A DNA stretch of 64,000 bases from Cliona cf. orientalis (Eukaryota > Porifera > Demospongiae > Clionaida > Clionaidae). The stretch lies in assembly GCA_963930775.1 (NCBI GenBank), contig OZ005707.1, positions 2,542,001 through 2,606,000 on the forward strand, given 5' to 3'. The position numbers and the translations under genes are program-made. The notes beneath the pieces are model-generated. The model made no database searches and had not been told where the DNA came from. It saw nothing but the letters and a program-made list of their open reading frames with translations. Below, piece after piece: positions 11,614-21,689 of the stretch (position 1 is the stretch's first letter; each line of letters begins with the position of its first letter).

Positions 11614-12160
11614 ATATATATATGTTTTCTGATAGATACATAGTTAGGCTCAATTTTATACACACTGATCATACTTGCCCTTGCATATATTAGATCTATA
11701 GATCCCCCCTTTACCAAAGTATCTTCCTACGCCTCTGTTTATTATACCCATTAATGATCTTGACCATGTTTTGGATCTATCTAACCTTGCCCTAACAACT
11801 TAGTAATACGTGTGTAACATCAATTTGGACATGCTATCAATAAAGATTGCCTTGTTGGGGGAGGGGAATGGAAGATAGCAAAAGCATATTATTTTGCAAA
11901 CTTAGAATACCATGCATTCTTCCCCAAAAGCATAATATCACCATGTGCTATCACACAATACTAAGAATCAATATGCATGCGAGCTCATCATTTCTTCCAA
12001 CTGGCACGTACTTCCTGAAACATTTTGAGGGAAAATTGTGGTACACTACTGTCTTCATTCCAAAGATACCTAGGCCACTGAGGGTCATTATTATTATGTA
12101 CTCTTTGTGCACTGCAATTAACTTAATTATTAACTTTTGTATAACTTCCTGGGTTATTAC

Positions 12161-12408
12161 ATCCCTAGTAGCAATTTACTTTCTGAAACAAACAATAATA
12201 TTTGCCCAGTAAGGGAATCGAATCGTGATGAAATTAATTTTTGGTACAGATATTATGGAAAATAGTTTTGTAAATTTTCACTGATCTGTTTTCATTTTCA
12301 AGTTATTCCACTTCAAAGCGTTTGATAATTACGTAATGTTGCATAACTCAAGTATGCTACTTACATACATAGTGACCCTTTACCACATACAATGAAGCTA
12401 CTAGGGAT
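12161..12408. mobile_element. Small TIR element (ATCCCTAG family), copy 1
   Basis: Ends are inverted: 'atccctagtagc' at 12161 and 'gctactagggat' ending at 12408. The same termini flank a larger relative at 46471-46989 ('atccccagtagcaatttact' ... 'gcagctactagggat'). There is no transposase, so it is a non-autonomous element about 248 bp long. Confidence 0.6.
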
Positions 12409-12879
12409 GTGGTAATCGTTTCATTATAATAATAACAATGACTAGATCTGCAGCAATGAGGCATTTTTAACTACGTTTGGCAAGGGGAGTCGAGGTATTT
12501 AAACATTAATTACATTTGGCAGGGGGTCAAGGCATTAATTTATAGGAGCTAAATTAGGTAGCTAATTGACACATAATTGCCTTTGATAACTATAATAATA
12601 TTATTATGTCCTTATGAAAAGTTGATATAATGGACATAGTTGACATAATTGATAGGCCCCAGCTTGGAATGGAAGTAGCTATACAATCTGAAAATGGAGA
12701 TAGAGGAATTACTGTAACATACCAGTTGGATGTAGCTAGGTGAAATATTTCTGCCATAATACTAAGGAAGCTGGGTTTAATCCCATTAAATAAAATTATG
12801 GTTTTAGTTATAAATATCACAGCTCATTGCTCTATGCTTAACATCAATAGTCATGCACTTACCAATGATGGTTATTTAG

Positions 12880-13880
12880 GCAGCCTTTGTAACAAACTGA
12901 ACACGTTCATCTTCTGATGAAATCTCCATCCAAAATTATTCATCATGTTCTACCAGCTGATCATCAACGACCTTCACATTGACATTTAGCTTTTCCCCAG
13001 CCCAAGATCCATCAGGAAACACAACAACTGCATTCAGAATAGTAAAATCTTCAACAGCACAAGCATCGATCCAAGTCCATGGCAGAAATTGTTAAGGAAA
13101 TATTGCGTTCAAGGTTTCCTAGCTTTAACTAGTACAATGCTCATGCAACTCCAGCACACCAACATCTTCATCCATGGAATATGCATGAGCAGAACTCATA
13201 ACTCAGTGTAGCGTCAATTATTATAACAACACGACTATGCCATATACGTACAGTTGAATAGTCCAGTGATGGAGCCTGTATTAATAAGCTTCACAAGATA
13301 CAGCTGATGAATGATTTCGTGTCTAAAATGTACTTTTGATGAAGTTGTTAAGTTAAATACAGGCCCCATCACTGGAGTTTAAACATAATTTATTATGAGT
13401 CTATACTTGATCTTACATACAGTTGTTATCCAGAATCATGGTAACTAGTTAGTCACAGTTTTGCCTCCTTTTGATTTAAACTCTGGCCGAGGATCATGAG
13501 GGTGGAGTACAAGAAAGAATATCTCGTTGGTTTCAACACTGTCATCTGGTACTATGATGATGGACGATAGCTTCAGTCAATGAGAATAAATGTAGAGTTC
13601 TCAATGCTCCAGTCTGCTAGCTCATCTGTTGGGGAATATAAAGTATCATGTAGTAATGAATGTATAGATCGATGAAAGAGAATTTTGGTGAGTATGCTAT
13701 ATGATTACCTGCATCATGGGAGGTGGCCTCAATAGAGATAGGGATGGGGAAGCTTGGCACTGATGGACGGTCAAGAACTACCTTAACACTGATCTCTCCT
13801 TCACTTTCAAACACAGAATAAGCACCGAGTGCAAATCCAACTTCAATACCTAAGGAAATAGAGAATGTTAGTATATAGGA
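12880..13880 (-). pseudogene. Broken Calx-beta domain gene fragment
   Basis: Two stretches read as Calx-beta repeats, the calcium-binding extracellular beta-sandwich found in adhesion proteins. At 13700-13860 is the N-terminal half (VGFALGAYSVFESEGE, then ISVKVVLDRPS), ending at a good splice donor. It continues at 13573-13620 as DELADWSIENSTF, then meets TGA and a frame change before the DDSVETNEIFF strand. A second domain near 12915-13080 reads FPDGSWAGEKLNV and VKVVDDQLVEHDE, then an in-frame TAA at 12936-12938 exactly where the conserved E-x-F-x strand continues (FWMEISSED). The in-frame stops make this a pseudogene or heavily mis-assembled gene. Confidence 0.6.
13261..13376. repeat. Short inverted-repeat element
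   Basis: 'tccagtgatggagcctgtatt' at 13261 faces its near-exact reverse complement ending at 13376 (one mismatch). The unit is about 116 bp and lies inside the Calx-beta relic. Confidence 0.7.
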
Positions 13881-14084
13881 CACTTAGGAAAAGGGTTTAC
13901 TTTAAAAACATCGCCTAGTTATAAATAATAATAAAGCTAACACAATTATGTGCGTACACAGCAGAACATTAAATTTATGCTTTCTTTGATTTACCAATTC
14001 CTGCTATAATTGCTATGATAAATTATTGTATAGCACCAAGGGTACATCTTCATCATTAGTGCCTACCATCATTATCCTCAATTA

Positions 14085-14272
14085 TTACCCCGCGCGCATG
14101 CGCAAGGGGTAAAGTAATCGGTCGTGTCGTCGTCGTTGTTGTTGTTGTCGTTGTTAGCAGAAAAATCGCCATATTTCGTTACCCCGCACGCATGCGCAAG
14201 GGGTAAAGTAATCGGTCGTGTCGTCGTCGTTGTTGTTGTTGTCGTTGTTAGCAGAAAAATCGCCATATTTCG
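14085..14272. repeat. Tandem duplication, 94 bp unit x2
   Basis: Two units begin 'ttaccccgcgcgcatgcgca' (14085) and 'ttaccccgcacgcatgcgca' (14179) and include a (gtc/gtt)n triplet tract. They differ at one visible base. The head of the unit, a GCGCATGCGC palindrome inside a 'ccc...ggg' dyad, recurs singly near 17300. Confidence 0.9.
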
Positions 14273-14644
14273 AGGTCTAGGCACCTGAGCGACTAGTAAG
14301 CACAATGAATCAGTCGAATTTGGCGAAAAACGGGCTTCAGTGTGCCTCGAATCAGTGTGCCGGACCGCCTGCTACGCCTATGCAGTCCATCACACCCGAG
14401 CCTCAGATCATTTTGTTTGTGTTACATGAAAAAACGCAAAGCAAGACCTTGTGTTGTATTATGAACTGGCCTTTACAATAATATATTGACCTTATGGCTA
14501 AATAGTATAACAGCACAATAATTATTATAATATCACAGGAGGCATGCAGCACTGGATATAATTATATCCAGTGGCTACAAAAGGAAGTAATTAGACTAGC
14601 AATGAGCAAGTACATGTGAGTATTTATTGATGCGGAAGTGTACC

Positions 14645-14731
14645 CATGGCATGTTTTATTTGCGAGATCAAGCTTCAGTACTTGACAACACCCAAGCTGA
14701 TTCCACCAACCAGTCATGCTATTTGTCTACC
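14645..14731 (-). pseudogene. Relic of a TYW4-like Kelch exon
   Basis: The plus-strand text 'gatcaagcttcagtacttga' and 'ccaaccagtcatgctat' matches TYW4 exon 13 (48075-48216) and its second relic at 21965-22100, in the same orientation. Several indels destroy the frame. Confidence 0.5.
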
Positions 14732-15548
14732 TTAATTGAGCTCCAGCCTCCTTGCCTTTGGCACACATGCAAACACTCCTCTATTGTAATAGATTAATTT
14801 TCTAAAATGAAGACTACGTATACATGTATGTATACAACCAACATGAAGTATTATTGTGCAAAACCCTCGGTGCATGCATTGCGCTATAAGTTTGTATGCC
14901 AGTGCGTAACCATAAGAATGCAAATTATGCAACAGTACCACATGTGCCATGCTAGATCAGCAGATTTGGATCTTAGACTAGATACACAAGAAGAAAGGCA
15001 AGAAGCGTTAGTGATAGCTTGCTATGATCAGTGATGAGTCAGTCGAGTTGTAGGAGCCATCATTAGACCTACACACTAGCTAGTCTTCTTGAAAATAAGC
15101 CATCGCTGTCATTTTGTCCATAATCATGAGAGAGTTCGTCAGGAAGCAAAGAAGGCAGAGGTGGTCAAAGCATTTTCAAAGAATGCCATTATAATATTAT
15201 TTTTCATAATATTGCAAAATCTAGCATTTATTTCAGGATTTTGCTTAAGAAGGGGCAAACATCTAGTGCTATAATATAAGATTCCCGCGTGTGGGGGGGG
15301 GGGTAGCTAAATTAATACAAATCCTAGGAGTGTGATAAGAACTCATAATTTATATTCAATTGTTGGTTTGCTTACGAGGCGGGGGAGAGACAGGGTGCTT
15401 TTGCTCCAAGAGAGGAATAATTGATAAGGCATGCATAGATTAATAAAATCACTCCAAAGATAATAGAAACATACCATTCTACGTAGTCTTTCAAATTGAA
15501 CACCACCAGACTGAGTCTGTTTGGGGAATGTTCACCTTTTCATCACAC

Positions 15549-15863
15549 TCATAAATCAGCAATCAGCTGCCTTAGTTTCTTCCTATCATCCTCTACCCTT
15601 TGGCTCAATTTTGATCCAGGTTGGATGTGAGAGCTGCCTGGAAATCCTACTGCAAGAATTCCTTTGCCCATCAGCTTAGCGATTGATGGATCATCCTTTT
15701 TGAATTGCTCTATCTCTTTTTCTCTCGCCTCTTTCGGTAAATGCTCACAGTGTGTTAGAACTAGAGCTGATATTCTGCCAATCTGCCATTTACTTATCAA
15801 TATATTCTGTTCACTTGGATCAAAACAGCGTTCATGTTTCAACACAATCACAACTAAATTCAA
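15549..15863 (-). pseudogene. AIG1/GIMAP-like GTPase fragment (C-terminal half)
   Basis: The frame contains VVIVLKHERCF, ISALVLTHCEHLP, KEIEQFKKDD and MGKGILAVGFPG. I recognise this as the second half of an AIG1-type GTPase, including the TxxE/THCE region that corresponds to the G4 specificity loop. The P-loop and switch half (G1-G3) is absent, and an in-frame stop lies just upstream of the fragment. A second, more decayed and inverted copy lies at 17427-17630. A death-domain relic on the same strand follows upstream (16060-16440); in some invertebrate proteins these modules are fused, so one dead gene may have carried both. Confidence 0.55.
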
Positions 15864-16059
15864 TCAGTTTTTCGGAAGGTCAGAAGAGAGCTTGAACTAA
15901 AACCTTCAAACAATACTGTGGTCATAAACAGTGAAGTTGTAATTCTATTGATCCTGAGTCAAGCATTACTGAACCAAAAAGTGTCTGTTCATCTCCTTGA
16001 CTGTCTATCTTAATAGCTATATTTATCAGTAGTTAACATTAATTTTGACTTCTTAGCGT

Positions 16060-16440
16060 TGATTTACGGTTACCATGCTCCATTTTTCCAAGAATAAGGA
16101 TAATACGGGTCACTGCGTCACAAAAAGGAATTCCAAAAGTTGGCCTAGCAATGTCCATTGCCTGCTGCATATGCCTTGCATAGCCTCGCAGTTTCTGGGC
16201 AAGGTTGTCATATCCTCCCATTTTCTCCACTGCATTGGCTAGTGTAGTCCATGATGCATCTCGAGAGTTACGCAGCCAGTATTTAATCACCTCTATCGAT
16301 CTTCTATCGATCAATATCTCTAGGATGGTTCCTCTCTATTGTATCAAGCTCTGATGAATTAATTTTCAGCTGAATTCCAAGTTGGTATGGTTTAGTGACC
16401 TCAATAAGGGCCGCTAGAATATCTATACTAAGTATAGTAG
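16060..16440 (-). pseudogene. Death-domain relic with frameshift
   Basis: One frame gives a death-domain first half (LGIQLKINSSELDTIERN, HPRDIDR). The second half lies in another frame (RRSIEVIKYWLRN, ASWTTLANAVEKMGGYDNL). The frame break lies in a small repeated 'gatcgatagaa/gatcgataga' motif near 16305-16315. Death domains mediate homotypic assembly in apoptosis and innate signalling. The frameshift could be a sequencing error; the missing neighbouring domains favour a relic. Confidence 0.6.
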
Positions 16441-16502
16441 TAGTAGTAGTAAATTTTATTTTTGACAGGTATGCTGCATCATGCATCTAAGTGATACTAT
16501 AC

Positions 16503-16683
16503 AGGTCGGGTTTTAATTGCGATTATCTATTAATTGCGTTTCTACGTTTCGCAATTAATAGATTCGCAAACATAAACGTGCACGTATACTACAGTGCGGT
16601 ACGGGGTCGTCCATCGCAATTTTTGAATTTGCCCGGACTTGACTAGAACGCAATTATTAAACTACGCAATTAAAACCCGTCCT
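16503..16683. mobile_element. MITE, ~180 bp
   Basis: Terminal inverted repeats 'aggtcgggttttaattgcg' (16503-16521) and 'cgcaattaaaacccgtcct' (16665-16683) differ at one base. Internal sequence adds further palindromes around 'ttaattgcg'. There is no coding capacity. Confidence 0.75.
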
Positions 16684-16792
16684 ACGGTAGTACATACTAA
16701 TTTAAGAGTTTGGGAGTGCCTGATCAGTGCTCTTCTGCCAAGTACTTACTCAGTATCACTTGTAGCCATGCCTGTCCATCTATGGCCTGTCC

Positions 16793-16818
16793 TAGCCTCG
16801 TTCCCAGGTTCGAGGCTA
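16793..16818. repeat. Minimal palindromic remnant of the TAGCCTCG element family
   Basis: 'tagcctcgttcccagg' meets 'cgaggcta' with almost nothing in between. The direct repeat 'gcctgtcc' is present on both sides, compatible with a target-site duplication. Same family as 21480-21512 and 22358-22779. Confidence 0.55.
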
Positions 16819-16932
16819 ATGCCTGTCCATACAAAATTGTCTACTGCCACACCCCAAGATATGGGACACTTGGAATCCCCCTGGATTCCTTATATGGCTA
16901 TGATGCAGCTACTACAGTACAGTTGATTTCCT

Positions 16933-17258
16933 CATAGTTGCCAAGTTTATGAGAGGAGAGACCGGGACAACGTATAATATAGAATTAACGCGCGCGAAGC
17001 GCGCGCGAAAATTTATTGACCACGCCCACTTGCGGATGACCACACCCACTTTCGGGCGACTATGTATTGCCACACCCATTAAACATCGAGATATACGGAC
17101 TGAAATTCGATAGTGTACTGAGTTTATGCTTGTGCCACACCTCCATTTCTGCAATCGAGCTGGATTCCGGGACAATGCTGCAAAATCAGGGACACAACCG
17201 GGACATAGGGCCAAAAACCGGGACTGTCCCGGCCAAACCGGGACACTTGGCAACTATG
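16933..17258. mobile_element. MITE with 6 bp target duplication
   Basis: Terminal inverted repeats 'catagttgccaagt' and 'acttggcaactatg' bound a 326 bp unit. 'tttcct' directly precedes the left end and directly follows the right end, a 6 bp target-site duplication. The interior has a cgcgcgc-gaa-gcgcgcgcg hairpin at 16988-17008 and several 'ccgggac' words. Apparent open frames across it are by-products. Confidence 0.8.
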
Positions 17259-17426
17259 TTTCCTGTGTGATGTGATCTATGAATATAATTCCCCAGCTCA
17301 CCCTGCGCGCATGCGCAAAGGGTAGTCCCCTCTCTACCAACATCACGTGAATAAATCAGCCTCCTTTATCTTTGTGACTGTCCATGCACCCTCTGATCTC
17401 TGTTGGACGTGAGACCTGTCTTAATT

Positions 17427-17630
17427 TTATGAATAAATGGCAGATTGGTGAAATATCAGCTCTAGTTTTAACTCACTGTTAGTGTAGGCGTTTATCAGAG
17501 GAGGAGAGAGGAGAAATTAAATGATCGAGCAATTCAAATAGGATCATCCATCAGTTGCTAGCTTGATGGACAAACGAATTCTTGCAGTAGGATTTCCATG
17601 CTTCCAGAATCTGTATCAAAGCTGCAGCTG
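17427..17630 (+). pseudogene. Second AIG1-like GTPase relic, inverted
   Basis: The start 'aaatggcagattggtgaaat' and 'atcagctctagttttaac' match the plus-strand complement of 15763-15790. In translation it gives KWQIGEISALVLTHC and then stops. Later pieces resemble EERGEIK, IHQLLA*WTNEF and a shifted LAVGFPC. Three or more frame breaks make it a pseudogene copied in the opposite orientation to 15549-15863. Confidence 0.55.
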
Positions 17631-17737
17631 CATTCACATTTTAATACAAATAATAATAATTGTTATGGTTAAATTATTGTAATAGCACAAGGAGTAAAAG
17701 TTGAGCTGGAACCTTCAAGAATTAATAATATACCTTT

Positions 17738-18010
17738 AATAGAGAATCTGCTTATTCAAGTCTTCCTCAAAACACATCACCATGCGCTATCACATAATAT
17801 GCTATAGCTAGCTAATTATAAGGGCTTGTGTTTTCAGTAGGTATCAATAAGCCATTGTAGCTCAGTGTGGGTGCTTTTTGTTCTATATGCAGCAAATACA
17901 CATGTAGCTTCAGTATGATTATTTTAATATTAATTTTGAAATTGGTGTTTAAAGCCTTTCTGCGTGGTCCACATTTACAATATAATCAATTTCCCATAAT
18001 ACACTCTGTC
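17738..18010 (+). repeat. Dispersed repeat R2, copy 2
   Basis: Direct relative of 10690-10975; see that entry for the shared blocks. This copy differs by short indels around 'gctatagctagctaattata'. Confidence 0.8.
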
Positions 18011-18327
18011 CACAGTGACAGCATCGTCACTAGCTGCCAGGGATGTTCCACCCAAGAACCTGATCCATTCCCATTTCCTGACAATTACAGTCCTGAAATA
18101 ACTGTGGCTATAGCTAATGCCACCAGATAATATATACGCTAGAAAAGTTCATAACACAGTGGAGTAGGAAGCAATCGCGTGTTGCAGGGGCCACTGATAC
18201 AGGTTGTGGGTGTGGCTTTGATTACTGAATTTTGTGACCACAATTATTCTTTTGTAGAGGTCATATTAATTTTTTTAGTAATTTAAACCAGATTTTTACG
18301 AAGAAAGTCTGATATTATGATGAAAAT

Positions 18328-18358
18328 TGAAAGAAACATACACAAGGGTTTTGTATCA
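18328..18358. repeat. 31 bp exact direct repeat, left copy
   Basis: 'tgaaagaaacatacacaagg' plus 'gttttgtatca' recurs exactly at 18789-18819, 461 bp away. The intervening DNA has a G/C-rich palindromic patch (18366-18430) and no gene. Confidence 0.85.
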
Positions 18359-19005
18359 AGCCTGATTATTGGGGGGCCAGGCCCCCCTCTGAAATATTGG
18401 GGGGGGCCAGTGGCCCCACGGGGTTGCTAGGCCGCTTCAAAGAAATCAGGAGAATACTTTGCAATAATAATATGATTCGTAGCAAGGCCCCTACTGGTGG
18501 CAAAGGGAAGCAATCTTCAGCCAGTACCCCACCAGACGACAGTGAAGATGCCATATCTTTAATATGAGCGTCACATCAAAGCTATGACAGCTGAGTACCA
18601 CAAAGTCAAGCCCAATGAAGGTATTGTGACAGAACTGATGGCAATCATTTTTCATCAAAAACGATCGAGGAGAAGTTGTTGAGAAAGCTATGCTTGTGAG
18701 TGAAGTACTACTGAAATTTCCCTTCTTCCACTATTTAAATATGAGCAGGTAAACTTAAATGATACAGCATGAAATGAATGAACTCTCCTGAAAGAAACAT
18801 ACACAAGGGTTTTGTATCAGCCCCTGTGAAGGGCTGGCACCCAGACTAGACTCACTTTGCTATGATCGTGACTAGGTAGCCCTAATCGTCTTTTACACTC
18901 CGTATACATCTGTTTATTGTTTATTGGCCCTCATTGTCTGTCTTGTGTTGAGCCATGTTTTCTCCCTTATTTCTATATAAGGTTTTTCTTTCCTTCATTT
19001 TTTTA

Positions 19006-19049
19006 TCATCCTGATGAGGCTAACCATGTTAGCCGAAAAGCTTCGATGA
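19006..19049 (+). ncRNA. Hammerhead-ribozyme-like motif (candidate)
   Basis: The catalytic core is present in order: CTGATGA (19011-19017), a 6 bp stem II GGCTAA/TTAGCC closing a CCATG loop (19018-19034), then GAAA (19035-19038). A 5 bp stem I forms between TCATC (19006-19010) and GATGA (19045-19049). Stem III would be only AA/TT with a two-base loop, and the scissile position would be C19044 (U-H preserved as TC). Such tiny stem III hammerheads are known from Penelope-like and related retroelements, usually acting as tandem dimers. No second copy is seen here. Self-cleavage is unproven and chance is possible. Confidence 0.45.
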
Positions 19050-19057
19050 ATTGATTA

Positions 19058-19306
19058 TTGACGAGTGAAAGAAAGTTGCTAGTAGCTATTGTGAGTATTT
19101 GCCAGCACACAGTTATTTACACTATATCTTACTCTTTAGGTTGGCAAGAGTGGATGATAGTAAATTCATCAAAAGTTATAATAGTCTTAGGTAGTGTAGC
19201 AACCATAGAAAGTGTTATCATTTCTATTAGTGTAATTATTTTGCTAGGAGCGGTGTGTTACAGATGTAAACTTAATAAGTCAACTACCACTGGCACTCCC
19301 GTGTAA
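19058..19306 (+). CDS. Possible C-terminal membrane exon (uncertain)
   Basis: A plausible acceptor (ttactctttag) near 19139 opens a frame WQEWMIVNSSKVIIV, then a hydrophobic segment (SVIISISVIILLGAV), the basic stop-transfer CYRCKLNK and a short tail ending TGTPV at 19306. This looks like the last exon of a single-pass protein convergent with the receptor gene ending at 19323. No upstream exons were found, so it may be fortuitous or a remnant. Confidence 0.25.
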   Translation: MTSERKLLVAIVSICQHTVIYTISYSLGWQEWMIVNSSKVIIVLGSVATIESVIISISVIILLGAVCYRCKLNKSTTTGTPV

Positions 19307-19322
19307 CTCCTTTCATGCTTCT

Positions 19323-21018
19323 TTATTGTACTTCAGTGTATATTTTTTGAAAATTCACCGTTTCATATGCAGCATTACTTTCTACTTCAATTCCCACTAA
19401 GTCTTGCCTTTTTGAACGGTAGCTTAGAATCAGTCGATACACTGCTAGTATAAGACACACTATGATTGCTCCCATGGCCAAACCTGCTCCTCCAACGCCA
19501 CCGAATATTACAAATTTTGTATTATTATTCGAGTCTGCAGACACAATTAAATGTGTGAACCATCTCACAATTATTTAATCGGTACCATGCATGTAGCTTA
19601 CCTGTCTCTGAATAATTGCCACAGCCAGTAGATACTGGCAAAGGAAAGCAACTGCTATCACTATCTTGTGTACAAAGAGCAAAAAACTTCCCCGAACCCT
19701 TGTCACATTGAAATAATATCTCTATCTTGTTAGTAGCACTTAGTCTAGTGTTTACTTGTGCTTCACAATCTATGCCACCTGCATAGAGATAATATCGTTA
19801 AAAGTTACTCATAATTATTAATTACCGTATTTCTTCTAAAAATTCGGCATGAAAATAATAATATTGCTTTAGCTTCGCCGAATTTTTAGAGGTTAATATT
19901 CATCTTTCTGTCCGCGTGCGCATTCCATTGTCGTTTATAGCATATACACATGACGACCTTTGCCGAAAAATTAGAGACTATATTCAGTCATTCGGTAAAG
20001 GGTGCCGAATAATTAGAAGGGCCGAATTTTTAGAAGAAATACGGTAGTTTATCAATTGGATGATAGATTATTAAATTATTCCTCACTTCGTGGAATCTGT
20101 GGGGACCAGCTTCCATTGCTTGTGCACACCACTGCTCTTCGCTCTATATCATCATCTGGTGTGTCACAATTGTTACGATAAATGATCACTGCTCCTTCTG
20201 TGGTAGCATTGTATGGTTCAATGACCAATCCATCGATAGCAGGTGGGGTTGAACAGTTAACTATAGTATTGTATTCACAAATCATGAATAATTTTAAAGT
20301 GCATAATAGCTAATATTTAAATAATTAAATAATTATTTGTATATATATACCAATGTTGAGAGTCTCTAACTGAGCTGGCCAGTGGACGATTCCATTGCAG
20401 ATCAATAGTAGCATAGTAAAGATCCTTGTGGATGCCTATCACATGGAGACTATCAGGATGAGAAGGGGGTGCTGCATTAATAATACCAAGACTGATTAAA
20501 CCACTATAACAGGCCTAGGTATTATAATTAAACAACATAATTCGAAGATTTAACATTACTGTCTTGCGCAAATGGCGAAAATTTAACACGAATTTCAAAT
20601 TGTTTATTCGCACCAATGGCACGACTTTCTAGTGCGAAAACTTCATGAATGACTGCCACAAATTAAGGTACTAAATAATACTTACAGGCAATATGAAGTA
20701 CACTTTGCTCTCTACCAGTAGATTCGCTATTGCACTCAACACTTAATCCATTCAACTCAGGGAAAGCAACCAGCGTTAAATTTGAAATGAGATCAGGAGG
20801 AGCAAAACTAACAACAGATGCTCTAAGGAGGTAGTCTCTGCCAAGAATTCTATATTGACTTCTACTTTCAATAGCAAAAGTAATTGGCTCAATCACTTCA
20901 GTTCCAAGGCTAGCTGTCCAACGTAAGTAGGATGATGTTGTGCTACAAGTAAAGTTCACTGTGGCTTGTGGGCAAATTGGGACATTTGAAGAAACTGTCA
21001 GAGCTGCAGCAGCTTGTC
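19323..21018 (-). CDS. Surface receptor: Ig-like, FN3, sushi, TM, tyrosine tail (partial)
   Basis: Minus-strand exons with sound splice sites: 20696-21018 (Ig-like, with ICPQATVNFTC and LSVECNS cysteines), 20351-20471 (first half of an FN3, PPSHPDSLHVIG...LQWNRP), about 20087-20285 (sushi/CCP, NCSTPPAIDG...VCTSNGSWSP), 19602-19778 (end of that sushi, SGIDCEA, then a Cys-rich stretch) and 19323-19534 (transmembrane helix FGGVGGAGLAMGAIIVCLI, then a cytoplasmic tail). The tail ends AAYETVNFQKIYTEVQ, with two YxxV motifs nine residues apart. The FN3-to-sushi junction phase is unresolved, so an exon may be missing there. The signal peptide and 5' exons were not identified. A MITE (19823-20046) lies in an intron. 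Binding partner unknown. Confidence 0.6.
19823..20046. mobile_element. MITE with TACCGTAT ends, in receptor intron
   Basis: Perfect terminal inverted repeats of about 26 bp start 'taccgtatttcttctaaaaa' and end with the exact reverse complement. A TA at both ends is compatible with a Tc1/mariner-type TA duplication. Total 224 bp, with no coding capacity. Confidence 0.85.
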
Positions 21019-21479
21019 CTGCACGTATAAGGCAATGATAGCATAAATCAAAATCAAGTGACATAAAATTTAATACGATATTAGCTACCATTCTGAGTCA
21101 TCAAGATGAACACCAAGAAGTAATGAGCTACCATTATCCGATAAAATTTAATGGCAATAGTTCAATATTAAATTTTGCTTGGACTGAACTTGCTTGTAGC
21201 ATATTATTATAGCTACAACATGACACTTGTACAATTTCCCAATTTAATGGTATCATATAAATCCCAAATAATAATAGTAAACTTTGTATGTATTTTGAAA
21301 ACAAGCTATTTGCATGCACTGTACTGCTATTGAAGCAATTTGCAGAAGTATATTATAGTAACATCAGTAAAAACAGACTAAGACTGTTACTGTTACTACT
21401 ACAAGAGCAGATGACTGATTAGATCCCAGGGAAATCAACACCCACAATTAATATACTCCTTATTGTGCATGGACAGTCC

Positions 21480-21512
21480 TAGCCTCGTCCCCAGGGCCTG
21501 GGGACGAGGCTA
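21480..21512. mobile_element. 33 bp palindromic element with 9 bp flanking repeat
   Basis: The insert is 'tagcctcgtccccagg' joined to its reverse complement around a single central base. 'ggacagtcc' flanks it exactly on both sides (21471-21479 and 21513-21521). The ends match those of the 422 bp element at 22358-22779. It appears to consist of the two termini alone. Caution: the flanking 9-mer is itself nearly palindromic. Confidence 0.6.
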
Positions 21513-21689
21513 GGACAGTCCACACAGATGGATTATACCTGCATGGGATCACATCGACCCCTCATTCAAAGGTGCTAACATCCTTGGGTGGGTGCATGCT
21601 TATCCAGTGACAAAGATTACAATGAAAAGTCTTTGCATTGACAACAATACAATAATTACAACGTCACGATAACAATGCATATCCTATAC

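Noticed and set aside
16800..16820. tRNA B-box-like 'ggttcgag'
   Set aside because: No A box, acceptor or anticodon stems around it; it belongs to the TAGCCTCG palindrome family.
16912..17253. 113-codon minus frame
   Set aside because: Coincides with the MITE at 16933-17258 whose ends and target duplication are clear.
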